DNA of 64,000 nucleotides, taken from Gordonia hirsuta DSM 44140 = NBRC 16056 (lineage in GTDB: Bacteria > Actinomycetota > Actinomycetes > Mycobacteriales > Mycobacteriaceae). Below are positions 1-8,618 of the stretch, piece by piece (the first letter of the stretch is position 1; every line of letters begins with the position of its first letter). Location: positions 122,020 through 186,019 of the forward strand of contig NZ_BANT01000012.1 in the NCBI RefSeq assembly GCF_000333015.1. The letters run 5' to 3'. The notes under the pieces were generated by a model. That model did not search any database. It was given only the letters and a program-made list of their open reading frames with translations, and had not been told where the DNA came from. A program made the position numbers and the translations under genes.

Positions 1-2981
1 CCTCGGCCGACCTCGACGAGCTGCTGGCGGCTGCGGCCGAGATGACCTTCCCGCTCTTCGTCAAAGCCGTCGCGGGGGGCGGCGGCCGCGGTATGCGCCG
101 GGTCGACGATCCGGCGGATCTGGCCGAGGCGATCGCGGCGGCCTCCCGCGAGGCGGAGTCGGCGTTCGGCAATGCCACCGTGTTCCTGGAACAGGCGGTG
201 GTCAATCCCCGTCACATCGAGGTCCAGATCCTCGCCGATGCGGCCGGCGAGGTGATCCACCTGTACGAACGGGACTGCTCGCTGCAGCGCCGGCATCAGA
301 AGGTGGTCGAGCTGGCACCGGCCCCGAACCTGGATCCGGCTCTGCGCCAGCGGATGTGTGACGATGCGGTGGCCTTCGCGCGGCACATCGGATACACGTG
401 CGCCGGCACCGTCGAATTCCTGCTCGACGAGAACGGGCGGTACTACTTCATCGAGATGAATCCGCGGATTCAGGTCGAGCACACCGTCACCGAGGAGATC
501 ACCGACGTCGACCTGGTCAGCGCGCAGCTGCGGATCGCCGCCGGGGAGACGCTGGCCGAGCTGGGGCTGACCCAGGACGCGATCGCGGTACACGGGGCGG
601 CCCTGCAGTGCCGCATCACCACCGAGAACCCGGCCGACGGGTTCCGTCCGGATACCGGCCGCATCAACGTCTACCGTGCTCCGGGAGGCACCGGCGTGCG
701 CCTGGACGGTGCCGCCGCCCTCGGCAGCGAGATCACCGGGCACTTCGACTCGATGCTGGTCAAACTGACCTGCCGCGGCCGGGATTTCCCTACCGCGGTC
801 AGGCGAGCCCAGCGCGCCCTGGCTGAATTCAAGATCCGGGGCGTGCACACCAACATCGACTACCTCAAGGCAGTCCTGGCCGATCCCGAATTCCAGGCCG
901 GCCGCATCACCACCTCGTTCATCGATGCCCGGCCCGAACTGCTCACCGCGATGCAGTCCTCTGAACGCGGCTCGAAGCTGCTGAACTACCTGGCCGATGT
1001 GACGGTTCACCGCCCGCACGGGCTGGTGCCCACGGCGGTACACCCGCACACCAAACTGCCCGACATCGCTCCGGAGCTGCTGGCCGCGCCGCCGGCCGGC
1101 TCCAAACAGCGCCTCACCGAGCTCGGCCCCGAGGGTTTCGCCCGGGCATTACGGGAGCAGTCCGCGCTGGCGGTGACCGACACCACCTTCCGGGATGCGC
1201 ACCAGTCGCTGCTGGCCACCCGGGTGCGCACCTCGGGACTGGTGTCGGTGGCCCCGTACATCGCTGCCCAGACCCCCGAGCTGCTGTCGGTGGAATGCTG
1301 GGGCGGAGCGACCTTCGATGTGGCCCTGCGTTTCCTCAAGGAGGATCCGTGGGAGCGGCTGTCCCGGTTACGCGCGGCCATGCCCAACATCTGCCTGCAG
1401 ATGCTGCTGCGCGGCAAGAACACCGTCGGCTACACGCCCTATCCGACCGAGGTGACCACCGCCTTCGTGGAGGAGGCCGCCCGGACCGGCGTCGACATCT
1501 TCCGGATCTTCGACGCGCTCAACAGCGTCGAGGCGATGCGCCCGGCCATCGACGCGGTTCGCACGACCGGCACGACGGTCGCCGAGGTGGCACTGAGCTA
1601 CACCGGCGATCTGGCCGATCCGGCCGAAGAGCTGTACACGCTGGATTACTACCTGCGGCTGGCCGAACAGATCGTGGATGCCGGTGCCCACATCCTGGCG
1701 ATCAAGGATATGGCGGGTCTGCTGCGTCCGGCCGCGGCTCGTAAACTCGTCGGCGCGCTGCGCGCGGAGTTCGATCTGCCGATCCACGTGCACACCCACG
1801 ACACCCCCGGCGGTCAGCTGGCCACCTATCTGGCGGCCTGGGAGGCCGGAGCCGATGCGGTCGACGGGGCCAGCGCGCCGCTGTCGGGTACGACGAGTCA
1901 GCCGTCGCTGTCGGCGATCGTGGCCGCGGCCGCGCACACCGAATACGACACCGGCCTGGATCTGGACAAGGTCACCTCGCTGGAGCCGTACTGGGAGACG
2001 CTGCGCAAGATGTACGGCACCTTCGAATCGGGGATCCCCGCACCGACCGGGCGGGTGTACGACCACGAGATCCCCGGCGGCCAGCTGTCGAACCTGCGCC
2101 AGCAGGCGATCTCCATCGGCGTCGGCGACCGATTCGAAGCGGTCGAGACCGCCTATGCCGGTGCCAACAGGCTGCTGGGGCGGCCGGTCAAGGTGACCCC
2201 GTCGTCCAAGGTGGTCGGTGACCTGGCGCTGGCCTTCGTCGCACAGGGCATCACCGCCGAAGAGTTCGCCGCCGACCCCACCGCCTACGACATCCCCGAC
2301 TCGGTGGTGGGATTCCTGGCCGGTGAACTCGGTGAGCCTGCGGCCGGCTGGCCCGAGCCGCTGCGCGAGCAGATTCTGGCGGGCCGGGCCGCGGATCAGA
2401 CCGAGGAGCAGCTCTCGGCCGCGGATCTGGCGGCGCTGACGGTGCCGGGTGAGCAGCGGCAGGCGACCCTGAACCGCCTGCTGTTCCCCGGGCCGACCGC
2501 CGAGTACCTGGCACACCGCGAAGAGTTCGGTGACACCTCGCGCCTGCCGGCGTATCAGTTCTTCTACGGACTGCAGCAGGGTCTGGAACACAAGGTCCGG
2601 CTGCGCGACGGCGTGCAGCTGCTGATCACCTTGGAGGCGATCAGTGAACCCGATGCCGCCGGAATCCGCACGGTGATGTGCACCCTGAACGGGGAGCTGC
2701 GACCGGTGCCGGTCCGCGACGCTGGAGCCGAGGTCTCGGTCCAGGTGCGCGAGCGTGCCGAGAAGGACAATCCGCACCAGGTGGCCGCCCCGTTCACCGG
2801 TGTCGTCACGGTGTCGGTGGGCGTCGGCGATCGCGTGGAGCCCGGCGGCGTCGTCGGCACCATCGAGGCGATGAAGATGGAGGCGTCGATCACCGCTCCG
2901 CGCGGCGGCACGGTCAAACGTGTCGTCGTCGGTCCGGGGACCGAAGTGGGGGCGGGGGACCTGCTGGTCGAACTCGAGTGA
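1..2981 (+). CDS. pyc: pyruvate carboxylase, 3' part (5' end outside window)
   Basis: Biotin-dependent carboxylation of pyruvate to oxaloacetate, the anaplerotic supply of the TCA cycle. The reading frame is open from nt 3, so the start lies upstream; 992 codons are visible of a family size near 1130. Order seen: the C-terminal half of the biotin carboxylase ATP-grasp domain (glycine loop GGGGRGMRR near nt 75, [10 protein letters not shown] near nt 450), the pyruvate carboxyltransferase barrel ([16 protein letters not shown] near nt 1180), then a biotinyl domain ending the protein with EAMKMEA. The biotin-accepting Lys codon is at nt 2874-2876. Domain order BC-CT-BCCP separates it from acetyl-/propionyl-CoA carboxylases. 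A NUDIX gene follows after 16 nt on the same strand. Confidence 0.97.
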   Translation, partial: SADLDELLAAAAEMTFPLFVKAVAGGGGRGMRRVDDPADLAEAIAAASREAESAFGNATVFLEQAVVNPRHIEVQILADAAGEVIHLYERDCSLQRRHQKVVELAPAPNLDPALRQRMCDDAVAFARHIGYTCAGTVEFLLDENGRYYFIEMNPRIQVEHTVTEEITDVDLVSAQLRIAAGETLAELGLTQDAIAVHGAALQCRITTENPADGFRPDTGRINVYRAPGGTGVRLDGAAALGSEITGHFDSMLVKLTCRGRDFPTAVRRAQRALAEFKIRGVHTNIDYLKAVLADPEFQAGRITTSFIDARPELLTAMQSSERGSKLLNYLADVTVHRPHGLVPTAVHPHTKLPDIAPELLAAPPAGSKQRLTELGPEGFARALREQSALAVTDTTFRDAHQSLLATRVRTSGLVSVAPYIAAQTPELLSVECWGGATFDVALRFLKEDPWERLSRLRAAMPNICLQMLLRGKNTVGYTPYPTEVTTAFVEEAARTGVDIFRIFDALNSVEAMRPAIDAVRTTGTTVAEVALSYTGDLADPAEELYTLDYYLRLAEQIVDAGAHILAIKDMAGLLRPAAARKLVGALRAEFDLPIHVHTHDTPGGQLATYLAAWEAGADAVDGASAPLSGTTSQPSLSAIVAAAAHTEYDTGLDLDKVTSLEPYWETLRKMYGTFESGIPAPTGRVYDHEIPGGQLSNLRQQAISIGVGDRFEAVETAYAGANRLLGRPVKVTPSSKVVGDLALAFVAQGITAEEFAADPTAYDIPDSVVGFLAGELGEPAAGWPEPLREQILAGRAADQTEEQLSAADLAALTVPGEQRQATLNRLLFPGPTAEYLAHREEFGDTSRLPAYQFFYGLQQGLEHKVRLRDGVQLLITLEAISEPDAAGIRTVMCTLNGELRPVPVRDAGAEVSVQVRERAEKDNPHQVAAPFTGVVTVSVGVGDRVEPGGVVGTIEAMKMEASITAPRGGTVKRVVVGPGTEVGAGDLLVELE

Positions 2982-2997
2982 GCGATGGGGTAGACCG

Positions 2998-3606
2998 GTG
3001 GGCATGGACCTGGATCGAGCGACCGCGGCGGCGCGGCTGGCAGCCTGGGAACGGCGCAGTGCCCGCGGTACCGGTCTGCGCCCGGCCGCGGTGGCGCTGA
3101 CGGTGGTGCCCGACCCGGTCGGCCGGCGCGGAATCTGGGTGGCGCGGCGACCGTCGACGTTGCGCAGTCACGCCAACCAGTTCGCCCTGCCCGGCGGCCG
3201 GCTCGATCCGGGGGAGACCGCCGTGCAGGCGGCCCTGCGGGAACTCGACGAAGAGTTGGGGATCGACCTGGATGCGAGCACGGTCCTGGGTCTGCTCGAC
3301 GACTACCCGACACGGTCGGGGTATGTGATCACCCCGGTGGTGTGCTGGTCCGACGAGGTCGTTGTTCCCGATCCGAGTCCCGATGAGGTCGACGAGCTCT
3401 ACTTCGTCTCGCTCGGCGAGGTCAGTGCCCCGCCGGCGTTCGACACCATCGCTGAATCACCGCGGCCGGTGGTGCGCCTTCCGCTGATGGGGACCTGGGT
3501 GCACGCACCCACGGCCGCGGTGATCTATCAGTTCGCCGAGGTGGTCGTGGCCGGTCGTGATACCCGCGTCGATCAGCTGGAGCAGCCGCTGTTCGCCTGG
3601 CGCTAG
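2998..3606 (+). CDS. NUDIX hydrolase, CoA pyrophosphatase-like
   Basis: About 202 residues. A complete Nudix box is visible ([20 protein letters not shown] with LGI following), giving the metal-binding REXXEE core. It is preceded by [13 protein letters not shown], which resembles the extra signature of the CoA diphosphatase (NudL/UPF0035) branch, so cleavage of CoA or acyl-CoA to phosphopantetheine and 3',5'-ADP is the best guess; general nucleotide-sugar hydrolysis is not excluded. GTG 2998 is used as start, with ATG 3004 as the alternative; neither has a strong ribosome site. It lies 16 nt after pyc, so co-transcription is likely. The first copy of the palindromic repeat family lies 86 nt downstream. 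Confidence 0.85.
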   Translation: MGMDLDRATAAARLAAWERRSARGTGLRPAAVALTVVPDPVGRRGIWVARRPSTLRSHANQFALPGGRLDPGETAVQAALRELDEELGIDLDASTVLGLLDDYPTRSGYVITPVVCWSDEVVVPDPSPDEVDELYFVSLGEVSAPPAFDTIAESPRPVVRLPLMGTWVHAPTAAVIYQFAEVVVAGRDTRVDQLEQPLFAWR

Positions 3607-3691
3607 GTCGTCTCCGGCGACGGTTCCGCTCTGCGCGGCGGACCGTCGGGCGGGTGATCTCGCCGCAGTCTCCACGGGGCACCCTGGACAC

Positions 3692-3751
3692 GGGTGCCCG
3701 GCACCCTGACTTCGTTCTCGCCCCTTCGGCTGAGGGGGCGAGAACGAAATC
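3692..3751. repeat. compound palindromic repeat, copy 1
   Basis: Two adjacent hairpins. Module A is a 7-bp palindrome GGGTGCC/GGCACCC around one base (3692-3706). Module B is a 14-bp perfect stem, TTCGTTCTCGCCCC at 3711-3724 with GGGGCGAGAACGAA at 3735-3748 and a 10-nt loop. The same architecture recurs at 4883-4952 and 8514-8585. Here it separates the NUDIX gene from the AbiEi-like gene on the same strand. It could act as a Rho-independent terminator without a T-tract, but near-identical sequence at three sites argues for a repeat family. Confidence 0.85.
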
Positions 3752-3873
3752 GGGGGCAGAACCGAGGCCGGCGCGGCCGCGGTGGTCGTGCTTGTGCACA
3801 AGTGGGGACCGGTGCGACGACCCTGTGGACATCGGGGTCGACGGCGCGTGCCCGGTGGATTCTGCTGAAGACC

Positions 3874-4827
3874 ATGAGTATCTGCCTCGCCGACCTCCCG
3901 CTGGACCGCCACGGACTGATCCGCCGCACGAAGGCCCTCCGGGCGGGGTTCTCCGACGACCAACTGGCGGCCGAGGTGAAGACCGGCCGGCTGGTACGGC
4001 TGGGCCGGGGTGTCCTGATGCCCGCACAGGCACCGGAGGTGGCGCGGTCGGAGGCGGGAAAGGACGCCCGCTACCGTCTGGCCTGTATCGCCGCGGCGAC
4101 GACTGAACGCGCCGGCGATGCACCCTTGAGCCACGAGTCGGCGGCGGCGCTGCACCGGATTCCACTGCTGGGACCCGACCGCACCCTGGTGCACGTGATC
4201 CGCGGAGGCCGGGGAGGCAGTTCGCTGCGCGGGGGCCGCTATCGGCATGCGGGCACCGTGCCGGCGGAGGACATCGTCGAGATCGACGGTATCCGGGTGA
4301 CGAGTCTGCGCCGGACCGCGATCGACGTCGCCTTGACCGGCAGCTTCGCTCAGGCGTTGACCGTCGTGGACGCGGTGCTGCGGCGCGGGGTGTCCCGCGA
4401 AGACCTCGTCGCCGTGCTCGAGGGCCGAAGGCCGGAGGGCATCCGGACGGCCCGCCGGGCGATCGCCCATGGCTCGGGGCTGGCGGAGTCGGTCGGTGAA
4501 TCGTGGAGCCGGGCCCAGATGATCGATGCGGACCTCCCGCTTCCGGCACTGCAGCGCGCATATGTGCTGGAGGGGCACGAGTACCGGCCGGACTTCGACT
4601 GGGACGGGGTCCTGGTCGGGGAGTTCGACGGCCTGGTCAAGTACCAGGGGCTGCTGCGGCCGGGAGAGCCGCCACACGAGGCCGTTATCAGAGAGAAGGA
4701 GCGGGAGGACCGGCTGCGGCGGGCCGGTCTGGAGGTGGTCCGCTGGACGTGGCGGATGCTGGTCGCCGGCACAATGATTCCACTGTTGCGCGCGTGGCTG
4801 CGGAATGTGGGGGTTCTCGTCGGATGA
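3874..4827 (+). CDS. AbiEi-like protein with nuclease-fold C-terminus
   Basis: 317 residues from ATG 3874. The frame is open upstream, but that stretch reads through repeat copy 1 and is not plausible protein. The N-terminal 60 residues (DRHGLIRRTKALRAGFSDD... then TGRLVRLGRGVLMP) match the winged-helix start typical of AbiEi-type (type IV) antitoxin-like proteins. The middle is a small alpha/beta region (GGRYRHAG, EIDGIRVTSLRRTAIDVAL). The end carries RPDFDWDG, EFDGLVKY and a KEREDRLRRAGLEVVRWTW tail, the D..E-x-K layout of PD-(D/E)XK or DUF559/Vsr-like folds. No AbiEii nucleotidyltransferase toxin gene lies beside it. Such orphan actinobacterial proteins are common and their function is unproven. 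It is bracketed by repeat copies 1 and 2. Confidence 0.7.
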   Translation: MSICLADLPLDRHGLIRRTKALRAGFSDDQLAAEVKTGRLVRLGRGVLMPAQAPEVARSEAGKDARYRLACIAAATTERAGDAPLSHESAAALHRIPLLGPDRTLVHVIRGGRGGSSLRGGRYRHAGTVPAEDIVEIDGIRVTSLRRTAIDVALTGSFAQALTVVDAVLRRGVSREDLVAVLEGRRPEGIRTARRAIAHGSGLAESVGESWSRAQMIDADLPLPALQRAYVLEGHEYRPDFDWDGVLVGEFDGLVKYQGLLRPGEPPHEAVIREKEREDRLRRAGLEVVRWTWRMLVAGTMIPLLRAWLRNVGVLVG

Positions 4828-4882
4828 CGACTCCTGCTCAGCCGGAGGACGCCTCGTCGTTCGGCGCCGTCCGTGTTCGACG

Positions 4883-4952
4883 CCCTTACTCAGGGTGCCC
4901 GGCACCCCGACTTCGTTCTCGCCCCCTCGGCAGAAGGGGCGAGAACGAAGTC
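4883..4952. repeat. compound palindromic repeat, copy 2
   Basis: Begins with CCCTTACTCAGGG (4883-4895), then the palindrome GGGTGCC/GGCACCC (4893-4907), then a 17-bp perfect stem formed by 4909-4925 and 4936-4952 (core TTCGTTCTCGCCCC) with a 10-nt loop. It sits between the convergent 3' ends of the AbiEi-like gene and metE, so it may also serve as a bidirectional terminator. It is in direct orientation to copy 1. Confidence 0.85.
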
Positions 4953-4997
4953 AAGGGCGTCAGAGGCCGATCAGGCGGAGGCGTGCGGGCGAGGTGA

Positions 4998-7268
4998 TCA
5001 GGCGGAGGCCTCGACCTGCGCGCGAGCGGCCTTGGCGGCCTCGACCATCGCGGTCAGGGCCGCGGTGACCTGCTCGGTGGTGCGGGTCTTGAGGCCGCAG
5101 TCCGGGTTCACCCACACGCGCTCGGCGGGGACCGCTGCCAGTGCCTCGCGCAGCAGCGTCGTCATCTCCTCGGCGCCGGGAATGCGCGGGGAGTGGATAT
5201 CGTAGACGCCCGGGCCGACCTCGTTGCTGAAGCCGATCGCGTTGAGGTCGTCGAGCACCTCCATGTGCGAGCGGGCCGCCTCGATGGAGGTGACATCGGC
5301 ATCCAGGTCGGCGATCGCACCGATCACATCGCCGAACTCCGAGTAGCACAGGTGCGTGTGGATCTGCGTCTCATCGGCGACACCGGAGGTCGACAGCTTG
5401 AACGCGCCGACGGCCCAGTCCAGGTAGGCCTGGCGATCGGCCGACCGTAGCGGCAGCAGCTCGCGCAGTGCGGGCTCGTCGACCTGGATGATGCCCACTC
5501 CGGCGCGCTCGAGATCGACGGTCTCGTCGCGGATGGCCAGAGCCACCTGGTCGGCGGTCTGTGCCAGCGGCTGATCGTCGCGCACGAAGCTCCACGCCAG
5601 GATCGTGACCGGTCCGGTGAGCATCCCCTTGACGATCTTGCCCGTCAGCGACTGGGCGTGGGTGATCCAGCCGACGGTCATCGGGGTGGGACGGGCGACG
5701 TCGCCGAACAGGATCGGCGGCCGCACGCAGCGCGAGCCGTACGACTGCACCCAGCCGTTGGCCGTGGCGAAGAACCCGGTGAGCTGCTCGGCGAAGTACT
5801 GCACCATGTCGTTGCGCTCGGGTTCACCGTGCACCAGCACATCCAGGCCGATCTGTTCCTGCAGCGCGATGACCTCGGCGATCTCGGTCTCCATCTGCTC
5901 GCGGTACTGCTCGGCGGTGATCTGGCCCTGGCGCAGCTGCTGGCGGGCCTTGCGGATGTCGCCGGTCTGCGGGAACGAGCCGATGGTGGTGGTCGGCAGC
6001 GGCGGCAGTGCTAGCGCCTCGTGCTGGGCGGCGCGGCGAGCCGTGGCCTCACCGCGGGCCCGGTCGGCGGCGGTAAGGGCGCCGAGGCGGTCGCGGACCG
6101 CGGCCACGTGCAGGCGCGGATCGGTGGCCCGGCTGGCCAGGGCATCGCGGGCCGCATCGAAAGCGGTGGCCTGCGACTCGCGCCCGGCGGCCAGGGCGCC
6201 GGCCAGCGCGGCGACCTCGTCGAACTTCTCGGCGGCGAAGGCCAGCCAACCGCGCAGCGCCGGATCCAGGTCGTCCTCGGCGGCCAGGGTGTACGGCACG
6301 TGCAGGGTGGAGCAGGAGGTGCCCACCGCCAGCTCGCCGACGTGCTCGCGCAGGTCGGTCAGCGTCGCCAGAGCCGCATCCAGGTCGGTGCGCCAGACGT
6401 TGTGGCCGTCGACCACACCGGCGACGACGAGCTTGTCGCCGAGTCCGGCGGCCTTGATCGTTTCGACTGAACCCTCGACCAGGTCGGCACCGATGCCCTC
6501 GACCCCGGTGCGGCCCAGGGCGGCCAGTGCCGCACCGGCGTCTCCGAAGTAGGTCTGTACCAGGATCTTCGGGCGGTCGGTGGCGCCGGCGATCCGGGTG
6601 TAGACGCGTTCGGCCAGCTCGGGCAGGCCGTCGTGCGCATCGGTGACCAGGATCGGCTCGTCGAGCTGAACCCACTGCGCACCGGTGGTGGCCAGTTCGG
6701 TCAGCAGCTGCTCGTACAGGGGGAGCAGTTCGTCGATCCGGCTCAGCGGCTGCGCGCCGCCGTCGACGGCCTTCGACAGGCCCAGGAAGGTGACCGGACC
6801 GATCACGACGGGCCGGGCCGCAGCGCCGGCATCCGTCGCCTCGGCCAGTTCGGCCAGTACCTTGCTGGTATCGAGGGCGAACGACGTCGCCGGCCCGATC
6901 TCTGGCACCAGGTAGTGGTAGTTGGTGTCGAACCACTTGGTCATCTCCAGCGGGGTGACGCCCTCGGCGCCGCGGGCGGCGGCGAAGTAGCGATCCAGCG
7001 GATCGGCGATGCCGGCCACCCGGGGCGGGAGCGCGCCCAGCATGACGGCGGCGTCGAGCATCTGGTCGTAGTAGCTGAAGGTGTTGACCGGGATCGAGTC
7101 CAGTCCGGCGGCGATGAGCTGCTCACGGTCGGTGCGGCGCAGCTGCTCGGCGACGGCCTCCAGTTCGGTGGCGTCGAGGAGGCCGGCCCAGTAGCCCTCG
7201 ACGGCGCGCTTGAGTTCGCGGTCCGCGCCGATACGCGCGGTCCCCGGGACAGTGGTGGTGAAACCCAT
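4998..7268 (-). CDS. metE: cobalamin-independent methionine synthase
   Basis: 5-methyltetrahydropteroyltriglutamate-homocysteine methyltransferase, last step of methionine synthesis without B12. 756 residues, the normal family length. The start ATG 7268 has GGAG 8-9 nt upstream; the open frame upstream of it belongs to the riboswitch leader. The N-terminal folate-binding half contains NYHYLVPE. The catalytic half contains [27 protein letters not shown] and [14 protein letters not shown]. The zinc ligands can be placed as His639 and Cys641 (HTHLCYSEF), Glu663 and Cys724 (NPDCGLKTR). Expression is very probably controlled by the cobalamin riboswitch upstream, implying that a B12-dependent MetH exists elsewhere in the genome. 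Confidence 0.97.
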   Translation of the reverse strand: MGFTTTVPGTARIGADRELKRAVEGYWAGLLDATELEAVAEQLRRTDREQLIAAGLDSIPVNTFSYYDQMLDAAVMLGALPPRVAGIADPLDRYFAAARGAEGVTPLEMTKWFDTNYHYLVPEIGPATSFALDTSKVLAELAEATDAGAAARPVVIGPVTFLGLSKAVDGGAQPLSRIDELLPLYEQLLTELATTGAQWVQLDEPILVTDAHDGLPELAERVYTRIAGATDRPKILVQTYFGDAGAALAALGRTGVEGIGADLVEGSVETIKAAGLGDKLVVAGVVDGHNVWRTDLDAALATLTDLREHVGELAVGTSCSTLHVPYTLAAEDDLDPALRGWLAFAAEKFDEVAALAGALAAGRESQATAFDAARDALASRATDPRLHVAAVRDRLGALTAADRARGEATARRAAQHEALALPPLPTTTIGSFPQTGDIRKARQQLRQGQITAEQYREQMETEIAEVIALQEQIGLDVLVHGEPERNDMVQYFAEQLTGFFATANGWVQSYGSRCVRPPILFGDVARPTPMTVGWITHAQSLTGKIVKGMLTGPVTILAWSFVRDDQPLAQTADQVALAIRDETVDLERAGVGIIQVDEPALRELLPLRSADRQAYLDWAVGAFKLSTSGVADETQIHTHLCYSEFGDVIGAIADLDADVTSIEAARSHMEVLDDLNAIGFSNEVGPGVYDIHSPRIPGAEEMTTLLREALAAVPAERVWVNPDCGLKTRTTEQVTAALTAMVEAAKAARAQVEASA

Positions 7269-7399
7269 TTGTTCGTGTTCTCCGAAAATCGATTTGGCAA
7301 CGGCAGACGCCGTACTCGAAGCGAAGACGAAGAGCCCACGGATAGAACTGCTCCGACTCCGCCGCGATCCACGCGGCGTACGCCACCGGCTGCGGCGCA

Positions 7400-7625
7400 C
7401 CCGGCACAACAGGCAGGTCTTCGGGCTCACCGGCGTGCCGAAAAGATCGTCGTCTGCGATCCGTCGTGCCCCTACTGGCCGTCGCTTCCCAGCCGCTGCG
7501 AAGGCAGCCAGTGCATGGTGACGGCGGTCGTTCCGGTATACCGCTGCGGGTCAGCTCCGGAGTCTCACCGGATTCCCTCTTCACGAAATCCCTTGCGTCA
7601 GCGAAGGTTTCGCTCGGCGTCCGCG
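7400..7625 (-). ncRNA. cobalamin (B12) riboswitch in metE leader
   Basis: Read on the minus strand, the metE leader carries the hallmarks of the cobalamin aptamer. GGGAATCCGGTGAGACTCCG followed by GAGCTGACCCGCAGCGG is complementary to about 7540-7577. CACTGGCTGCC...GGCTGGGAAGCG corresponds to the P6 region. The B12 box GAGCCCGAAGACCTGCC is complementary to 7412-7428. Bounds are approximate because P1 was not resolved. A 7-bp hairpin (7360-7366 with 7372-7378) lies between the aptamer and the ribosome site and could belong to the expression platform. Repression of metE when B12 is available is the known role of this arrangement. Confidence 0.9.
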
Positions 7626-7640
7626 CGGTCGCAGGGGCTC

Positions 7641-7814
7641 CTGAATGACGACGCAGCGGACGAACCAATTGCGAGGCCCAGTGTAAGCAGCGCACCGGTC
7701 GGCTGTCACGGCCGCAGCGCGGCGTGATTTTAATTGGGGCCGGTGTACGCGCCGGAGAGTAGTCGGCACTGGTCGGCTGCCGGTTGGCCGGGCCACGCGT
7801 AGACTGAGGTCATC
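7641..7814. other. divergent intergenic region, metE leader / MobA-like gene
   Basis: About 170 nt with no plausible gene, completing a gene-free stretch of 546 nt that is otherwise filled by the metE leader and riboswitch. It must hold the metE promoter, but no clear -35/-10 pair was identified. TAGACT at 7800-7805, nine nt before the ATG at 7815, is a plausible -10 box for the plus-strand gene, giving a very short leader. Confidence 0.5.
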
Positions 7815-8396
7815 ATGGCGTCTCGGGGTGAATTCGATACCGGCGACCGGATCTCCCGGATTGCCGGAATCCTGCTCGTCGCACGCGGTGATGAGCGCGA
7901 GGAGCCGCACGACGTCCCGCAACTGGAACGGCTGCGGATTCTTCTGGCCAGTTTCGGCGCCGGTGGGTGCGACGACCTCTACGTCGCACTGGGCAGCCGG
8001 GTGGTGGCCGCGCCGACGGATTCCTCGACCACCTTCTATCTGCCCGAGTGGTACAACGGCCTCGACGCGACGGTCAGCGCTGCGCTGGCGCACGCGGCCG
8101 GTCTGCACGACATCGCCGGCGTGGTCCTGCAGACGGTCGACAGTCCGGATGTGGGCGATGTCGGGGTCGCGCGACTGCTGGAGACCGCCGCGGGACGCAG
8201 CGATGTGGTGGTTCGTGTCACCAATTGCGAGCACTGGGCTCAGCCGGTCTACATCGGTGCGGATCTGCTCGGCGACGCCGATGCGCTGCTGACCGCGTCC
8301 GGGGGTGCGATCCGCTATCTCGGGGATCACGCCGGCGACGTGGTCACCGTCGACTGCAGCGATCTGGCCGGTCCGGCCACCGAAGCCCTCCTGTAA
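7815..8396 (+). CDS. MobA/MocA-like nucleotidyltransferase-fold protein, degenerate
   Basis: 193 residues. The overall pattern suggests the MobA/MocA NTP-transferase fold: a beta strand AGILLVAR at the start, a central DVGVARLLETA, and a C-terminal AQPVYIGADLLGDADALL...GDVVTVDCSDLAGPATEALL resembling the family's P-x-L-x-x-x end and magnesium-binding region. The classical nucleotide loop LAAGxSxRxG is absent (here LLVARGDE), and no QPxD motif is evident. It may be an inactive or neofunctionalised relative. It is a single gene between the divergent metE leader and repeat copy 3, with no molybdenum-cofactor genes nearby. Confidence 0.5.
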   Translation: MASRGEFDTGDRISRIAGILLVARGDEREEPHDVPQLERLRILLASFGAGGCDDLYVALGSRVVAAPTDSSTTFYLPEWYNGLDATVSAALAHAAGLHDIAGVVLQTVDSPDVGDVGVARLLETAAGRSDVVVRVTNCEHWAQPVYIGADLLGDADALLTASGGAIRYLGDHAGDVVTVDCSDLAGPATEALL

Positions 8397-8513
8397 GGCT
8401 GCGCCCCGGGCCTCCGCGGCCCAGCGGTTGCGGCGACTGCACTGCCAGATCCCTGTCGTGAGCACACTGGTCGTCGTGTGCGGCCGAGTTCTGCCGAATC
8501 TTCCGCGGGTACA

Positions 8514-8585
8514 CCCTGAGTAAGGGTGCCGGGCACCCTGAGTTCGTTCTGGCGCCCTCAGGTGAGGGGGCCAGAACGAACTCAG
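8514..8585. repeat. compound palindromic repeat, copy 3 (module A inverted)
   Basis: Same architecture as copies 1 and 2. Module B is a 15-bp perfect stem formed by 8538-8552 and 8571-8585, with compensatory changes relative to the other copies (TTCTCG/CGAGAA becomes TTCTGG/CCAGAA; GACTT/AAGTC becomes GAGTT/AACTC). Module A, 8524-8543, is the exact reverse complement of 4888-4907 in copy 2. CCCTGAGTAAGGG at 8514-8526 is likewise the exact reverse complement of CCCTTACTCAGGG at 4883-4895. It lies between convergent gene ends. Confidence 0.85.
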
Positions 8586-8618
8586 GGGCGCACAGTCGGG
8601 CCGGGTGCGGCGACCGGC

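Noticed and set aside
1368..3005. A 545-codon minus-strand frame opposite pyruvate carboxylase.
   Set aside because: Arg/Gly/His-rich shadow of the carboxyltransferase domain.
3457..4905. A 482-codon minus-strand frame opposite the AbiEi-like gene.
   Set aside because: It reads through both palindromic repeats and lacks any motif.
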